In this document: positions 61,096 to 64,000 of the stretch, in pieces | Layout of the letters: each line of letters opens with the position of its first letter | How positions within the stretch are numbered: the stretch's first letter is position 1 | Origin: an uncultured Anaerolineae bacterium | Lineage (GTDB): Bacteria; Chloroflexota; Anaerolineae; Promineifilales; Promineifilaceae | Direction: 5' to 3' | Length of the DNA stretch: 64,000 bases | Assembly (NCBI GenBank): GCA_937943625.1 | Contig: CALEAD010000034.1 | Coordinates: forward strand, 1-64,000 | Made by a program: the position numbers and the translations under genes | Notes under the pieces: generated by a model | The model's database searches: none | Told to the model about the DNA's origin: nothing | What the model saw: the letters and a program-made list of their open reading frames with translations, nothing else

Positions 61096-63120
61096 ATGAA
61101 ACAAAACTCATACAAATTGTACAGCGGCGTGGTGCGGCTGGCGACTGTAACCACAGCGATGCTGCTGTTGTTGTTACTTGCGGCCTGTGGGGCTGCGCCA
61201 ACGCCGACGTTACTGGAAACCGAGATGACGGCCCGCGCGAGCAGCAGCAATGATGCGGCAGACAGCCCCGCCGGCGGGACTGCTGTGGCCACCGTGAATG
61301 CCCCCACCGACATTGTCCCCGCCATTTCTGTGCAGAAAGAGGAAGTGGCATACGACGAGTTTGGCATTGAGGTGGGCTTTACGGCCGAAGGACGGCCGTA
61401 TCGCGGTAACCCCAACGCCCCCGTGCTGCTCGAAGAGTTCTCCGATTACCAGTGCCCCTTCTGCGCCCGTTTTTCGCAGCAAACGCGCCCCAGCCTGCTG
61501 CGTAATCAGATCGCCACTGGCGAGGTGTTGTTGGTGTTGTATGATTTTCCCCTCACTAGCATTCATCCCCAGGCGGTGGCGGCGGCTCATGCGGCGCGCT
61601 GCGCTGGTGAGCAGGGAGCGGCTGCCTATTGGGCCATGCATGAGCGGCTCTTTGCCACCATCAATAGCTGGTCAAACGGCCGAGCCAATGAGGTGTTTGC
61701 TGTCTTTGCCAAAGAGCTGGGTCTGGATGAAAGCAGCTTCCGCGCCTGCCAGGAAAGCGGCCGTTACAACGATGCCATCAATGCCGACATCAACCTGGGC
61801 ACGGCGCGCGGCGTGCGCAGCACCCCTACCTTCTTCCTCAACAACCAGATTTTTGTGGGCGCGCAGCCGCTGGAGTCATTCAACAATGCCATTGCCCTGG
61901 TGCGAGGGGGTCAGCCTCTGCCTGTGGAAGCGCCCCCACAAGCCGCCAACCCCACGCCGAATCCCGCTATTGTGCCAACCCCGGCCACAATTCGCCTGAA
62001 TGATGGCGCCCTGGTACTGGGCAATCCTGCCGCGCCGGTGACACTTGTGGAGTTTACTGACTACCAGTGCCCGTTTTGTGCCCGCCATACGCAGCAGACA
62101 ATGCCGCAAATCATTAGCCAGTTAATTGAGACCGGGCGCGTGTATTACGTCATGAAGGATTTCCCCCTGGACCAGATTCATCCACAGGCGCGCGCGGCGG
62201 CGGTGGCGGCGCGCTGCGCCGGTGAACAAGAGGCAGATTGGGCCATGCACGATCTGCTGTTTGCGCGACAGCAAAACTGGTCAGGCCAGGCTAACGTGAA
62301 CACGATTTTTGCCGGCTATGCCGCTGAGCTGGGACTGAATGAAACCGCATTTAGCGACTGCCTGCGCAGCGGCCGTTATGACGCAGCTATCGAGCAAAAT
62401 GTGCAAGAAGGGCTGAGCCTGGGAGTGCGCGGTACGCCGGCCTTTTTTATTAATGGTTTTCCTGTCTCTGGGGCACAGCCGTTTGAGCTGTTTGCCTACG
62501 CCGTTGAACTGGCTGAGGAAGGCACGTTGGCGCAGGCGTATGTGCGTGAGCCAGAGCCGACGCCTGCGCCGTCTGGCCCGCTGGATGTGCCGGTTGACGG
62601 GGCGTATGCTATGGGCGACCCCAATGCGCCGGTGGTGATTGTGGAGTTTACAGACCTGCAGTGCCCATTCTGCGCCCGCCACCATAACCAGACGTTGCCG
62701 CAAATTGTGGCAAACTTTGTGGACAAAGGGCTGGTTTACTACGTCATCCGCGACTTTCCCCTGACCAGCATTCACCCGCAGGCGGTGCAGGCGGCTGAGG
62801 CGGCGCGCTGTGCGGGTGACCAGGGTGCTTTTTTTGCCATGTATGATCGCCTTTTTGCCCGGCAGAGTAGCTGGTCCGGGCGTGCCAATGCGGCGGCGCT
62901 GTTTGTGGAGTATGCCATTGACCTGGGGTTGAATACCACCGAGTTTATGAGTTGCCTGGAGAGTCAGAAATATCAAACGGCCGTGTTGGCCGACCTGGAA
63001 TTGGGTAGCCGCATGGGTGTTAACGGCACGCCTGCCTTTTTCATCAATGGCTACTCTCTCAGCGGTGCGCAGCCATACAGTACGTTTGCCGAAGCGATTA
63101 CCTATTTTCTAGAGCAGTAG
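61096..63120 (+). CDS. Lipoprotein with three tandem DsbA-like thioredoxin domains
   Basis: A 674-residue exported lipoprotein (signal TAMLLLLLLAAC). After a ~70-residue linker it holds three consecutive DsbA/BdbD-type domains, each with an EF(S/T)D-(Y/L)QCPFCAR active site: CPFC at about 120-123, 325-328 and 523-526, and each with a cis-Pro loop (STPTFFLNN, GTPAFFING, GTPAFFING). TPxPxP-type linkers separate them (NPTPNPAIVPTPAT, REPEPTPAPSGP). DsbA proteins oxidise or isomerise disulfides of exported proteins, usually as single domains. No DsbB/VKOR partner is seen here. The ATG at 61096 is chosen; an in-frame ATG 24 bases upstream is less fitting. Confidence 0.9.
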   Translation: MKQNSYKLYSGVVRLATVTTAMLLLLLLAACGAAPTPTLLETEMTARASSSNDAADSPAGGTAVATVNAPTDIVPAISVQKEEVAYDEFGIEVGFTAEGRPYRGNPNAPVLLEEFSDYQCPFCARFSQQTRPSLLRNQIATGEVLLVLYDFPLTSIHPQAVAAAHAARCAGEQGAAAYWAMHERLFATINSWSNGRANEVFAVFAKELGLDESSFRACQESGRYNDAINADINLGTARGVRSTPTFFLNNQIFVGAQPLESFNNAIALVRGGQPLPVEAPPQAANPTPNPAIVPTPATIRLNDGALVLGNPAAPVTLVEFTDYQCPFCARHTQQTMPQIISQLIETGRVYYVMKDFPLDQIHPQARAAAVAARCAGEQEADWAMHDLLFARQQNWSGQANVNTIFAGYAAELGLNETAFSDCLRSGRYDAAIEQNVQEGLSLGVRGTPAFFINGFPVSGAQPFELFAYAVELAEEGTLAQAYVREPEPTPAPSGPLDVPVDGAYAMGDPNAPVVIVEFTDLQCPFCARHHNQTLPQIVANFVDKGLVYYVIRDFPLTSIHPQAVQAAEAARCAGDQGAFFAMYDRLFARQSSWSGRANAAALFVEYAIDLGLNTTEFMSCLESQKYQTAVLADLELGSRMGVNGTPAFFINGYSLSGAQPYSTFAEAITYFLEQ

Positions 63121-63130
63121 TGGGCGGAAT

Positions 63131-63212
63131 GTGAAATGTGAAGCGTCAAACGCGAGACGTTAAGTGTCATGCGTCAGGCAATAGCATGTTCTCGTGACGT
63201 TTCATGTTTCAC
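63131..63212. repeat. Imperfect inverted repeat after the DsbA-like gene
   Basis: GTGAAATGTGAAGCGTCA (63131-63148) pairs imperfectly with 63195-63212 (TGACGTTTCATGTTTCAC), with further GACGT/GCGTC pieces inside. Sequence relates to the perfect palindrome at 31964-32016; both follow the 3' end of a plus-strand gene. Confidence 0.75.
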
Positions 63213-63230
63213 ACGCTATATGCCATAACC

Positions 63231-64000
63231 ATGATCCTCAACTTGCACGCCGCGCGCATCAGTCTGGAAAGCGCGGACCAGGCGTTGCGGCAAGAGTGGC
63301 AGGCGCTGTTTACCGGTTGGCTGGATGATTCGGCCGTTGCTGTAGACATGCGCCTGCGTTTGCGTTTGTGCGCGGAATTGCCTTCCCTGCCGCCGTATCC
63401 TCCCTTTTTTCACGATGACGACGACCGTCTGTCCGGCGAAGGGGGCATTTTGTCCGTTTATGGCCTGACAGATGAGGCAGTGCTGCTGCACTTTCTCGAT
63501 GGGGCGCAGGTGCGTGTGCCCTTGCAAACAGGGGCACCGGCCGTAGTGGAAGGGATGTTGCTGGCGCAGGCGCTACAACACGGCCGTTTTGAGGACATCA
63601 CCTTTACCAGTCTGGCTCCCTTGCTGCGCCGTCGTGGGTATTATCTGGCGCACGCCTTTGCTGCCAGCAAAGATGGGTGCTGCGCGCTGATTGTTGGTCC
63701 TAGCGGCAGCGGCAAAACAACCACAGGGCTGGCGCTGTTGGCGCACGGATGGCAACTGCTGGCTAATGATGTGGTGCTGCTGCAAGAACGCAACGGCCGT
63801 ATCTATGCCTTGCCCACCCCCGGTATGGTGCACATTCGCGCCTATACCTTTCACCTGCTGCCCCATCTGCGCCGTTTGCTGCCCCAGCCAGACCACCCGG
63901 TAGACATGAGCATGGCAGCGCAGATACTGGTGCACGGCCGTTGGGCTCCCCCGGCTCCTATCACGCACCTCTACTTTCCCCTGATTGAACAGCGCCTGCA
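63231..64000 (+). CDS. HPr kinase-like P-loop protein, cut by the right edge
   Basis: Open for 256 codons from the ATG at 63231 to the window edge. The first ~130 residues (MILNLHAARISLESADQALR, then GGILSVYGLTDEAVLLHFLD) are a domain I do not recognise. A Walker A loop LIVGPSGSGKTTTGLALL appears near residue 160, followed by GWQLLANDVVLLQERNGRIY, which has the S(N)DD-like acidic Walker B position of HprK/PEPCK-type kinases, and LPTPGMVHIR. Similar stand-alone HprK-like proteins occur beside PqqD-type peptide-modification genes or in exopolysaccharide loci; what lies beyond the edge decides. Start chosen as the first ATG; no strong ribosome site. Confidence 0.72.
   Translation, partial: MILNLHAARISLESADQALRQEWQALFTGWLDDSAVAVDMRLRLRLCAELPSLPPYPPFFHDDDDRLSGEGGILSVYGLTDEAVLLHFLDGAQVRVPLQTGAPAVVEGMLLAQALQHGRFEDITFTSLAPLLRRRGYYLAHAFAASKDGCCALIVGPSGSGKTTTGLALLAHGWQLLANDVVLLQERNGRIYALPTPGMVHIRAYTFHLLPHLRRLLPQPDHPVDMSMAAQILVHGRWAPPAPITHLYFPLIEQRL

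Overview
The window looks like a chromosomal segment of an environmental bacterium, most likely a Chloroflexota (Anaerolineae-like) member. That placement is an inference from gene content (MglA-type GTPase with a DUF4388 partner, V4R protein, two-subunit class I fumarase, PHA regulator plus phasin, KimA-like K+ transporter) and moderately high GC. There is no rRNA, phage, transposase or CRISPR array. Most genes are housekeeping or metabolic, in short co-directional runs with ATGA-type overlaps.

Layout. 1-5.2 kb (minus): hydrolase, V4R protein, left-handed beta-helix protein, acyl-ACP-reductase-like protein, response regulator and the start of a PAS kinase, possibly a lipid/hydrocarbon-linked operon. 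5.6-7.4 kb: Ras-like GTPase and DUF4388 protein. 7.6-9.6 kb: tRNA-Leu, tilS and a tRNA-Pro/Gly/CAU cluster with readable promoters and terminators. 9.6-14.9 kb: MFS transporter, large TPR-PAS hybrid kinase, menB. 15.2-23 kb: a potassium island (KdpE-like regulator, KdpD-like kinase without the KdpD sensor domain, KimA-like importer, two CPA2/Kef antiporters). 23.4-28 kb: sugar-type ABC importer with a poly-G frameshift, plus a hydantoinase. 28.5-36.7 kb: pyrE, ADP-forming acyl-CoA synthetase/acetyltransferase, a 36-residue membrane protein, clostripain-like protease, fumarase. 36.8-40.8 kb: ECF transporter and PfkB kinase. 41.2-46.2 kb: smc and rlmI. 46.4-54.5 kb: hydrolase/acyl-CoA ligase fusion, polysaccharide deacetylase, orphan peptide permease, PhaR and phasin, PAP2 phosphatase. 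54.5-64 kb: mfd, pth, peptide-binding lipoprotein, triple DsbA-domain lipoprotein and an HprK-like P-loop protein cut by the right edge.

The strongest unexplained signals are repeats rather than genes. The palindrome ACGGCCGT occurs about 100 times by eye count where one or two are expected, in coding and non-coding DNA alike, resembling the cyanobacterial HIP1 element. A second family is a mosaic intergenic leader (GC-rich hairpins, GGTC/GGCAGTC-rich stretches, then a GGTCATTTTC-AGGGAG core) that ends in the Shine-Dalgarno of at least five unrelated genes. Smaller repeat pairs, palindromes and a structured RNA candidate occupy most remaining gaps.
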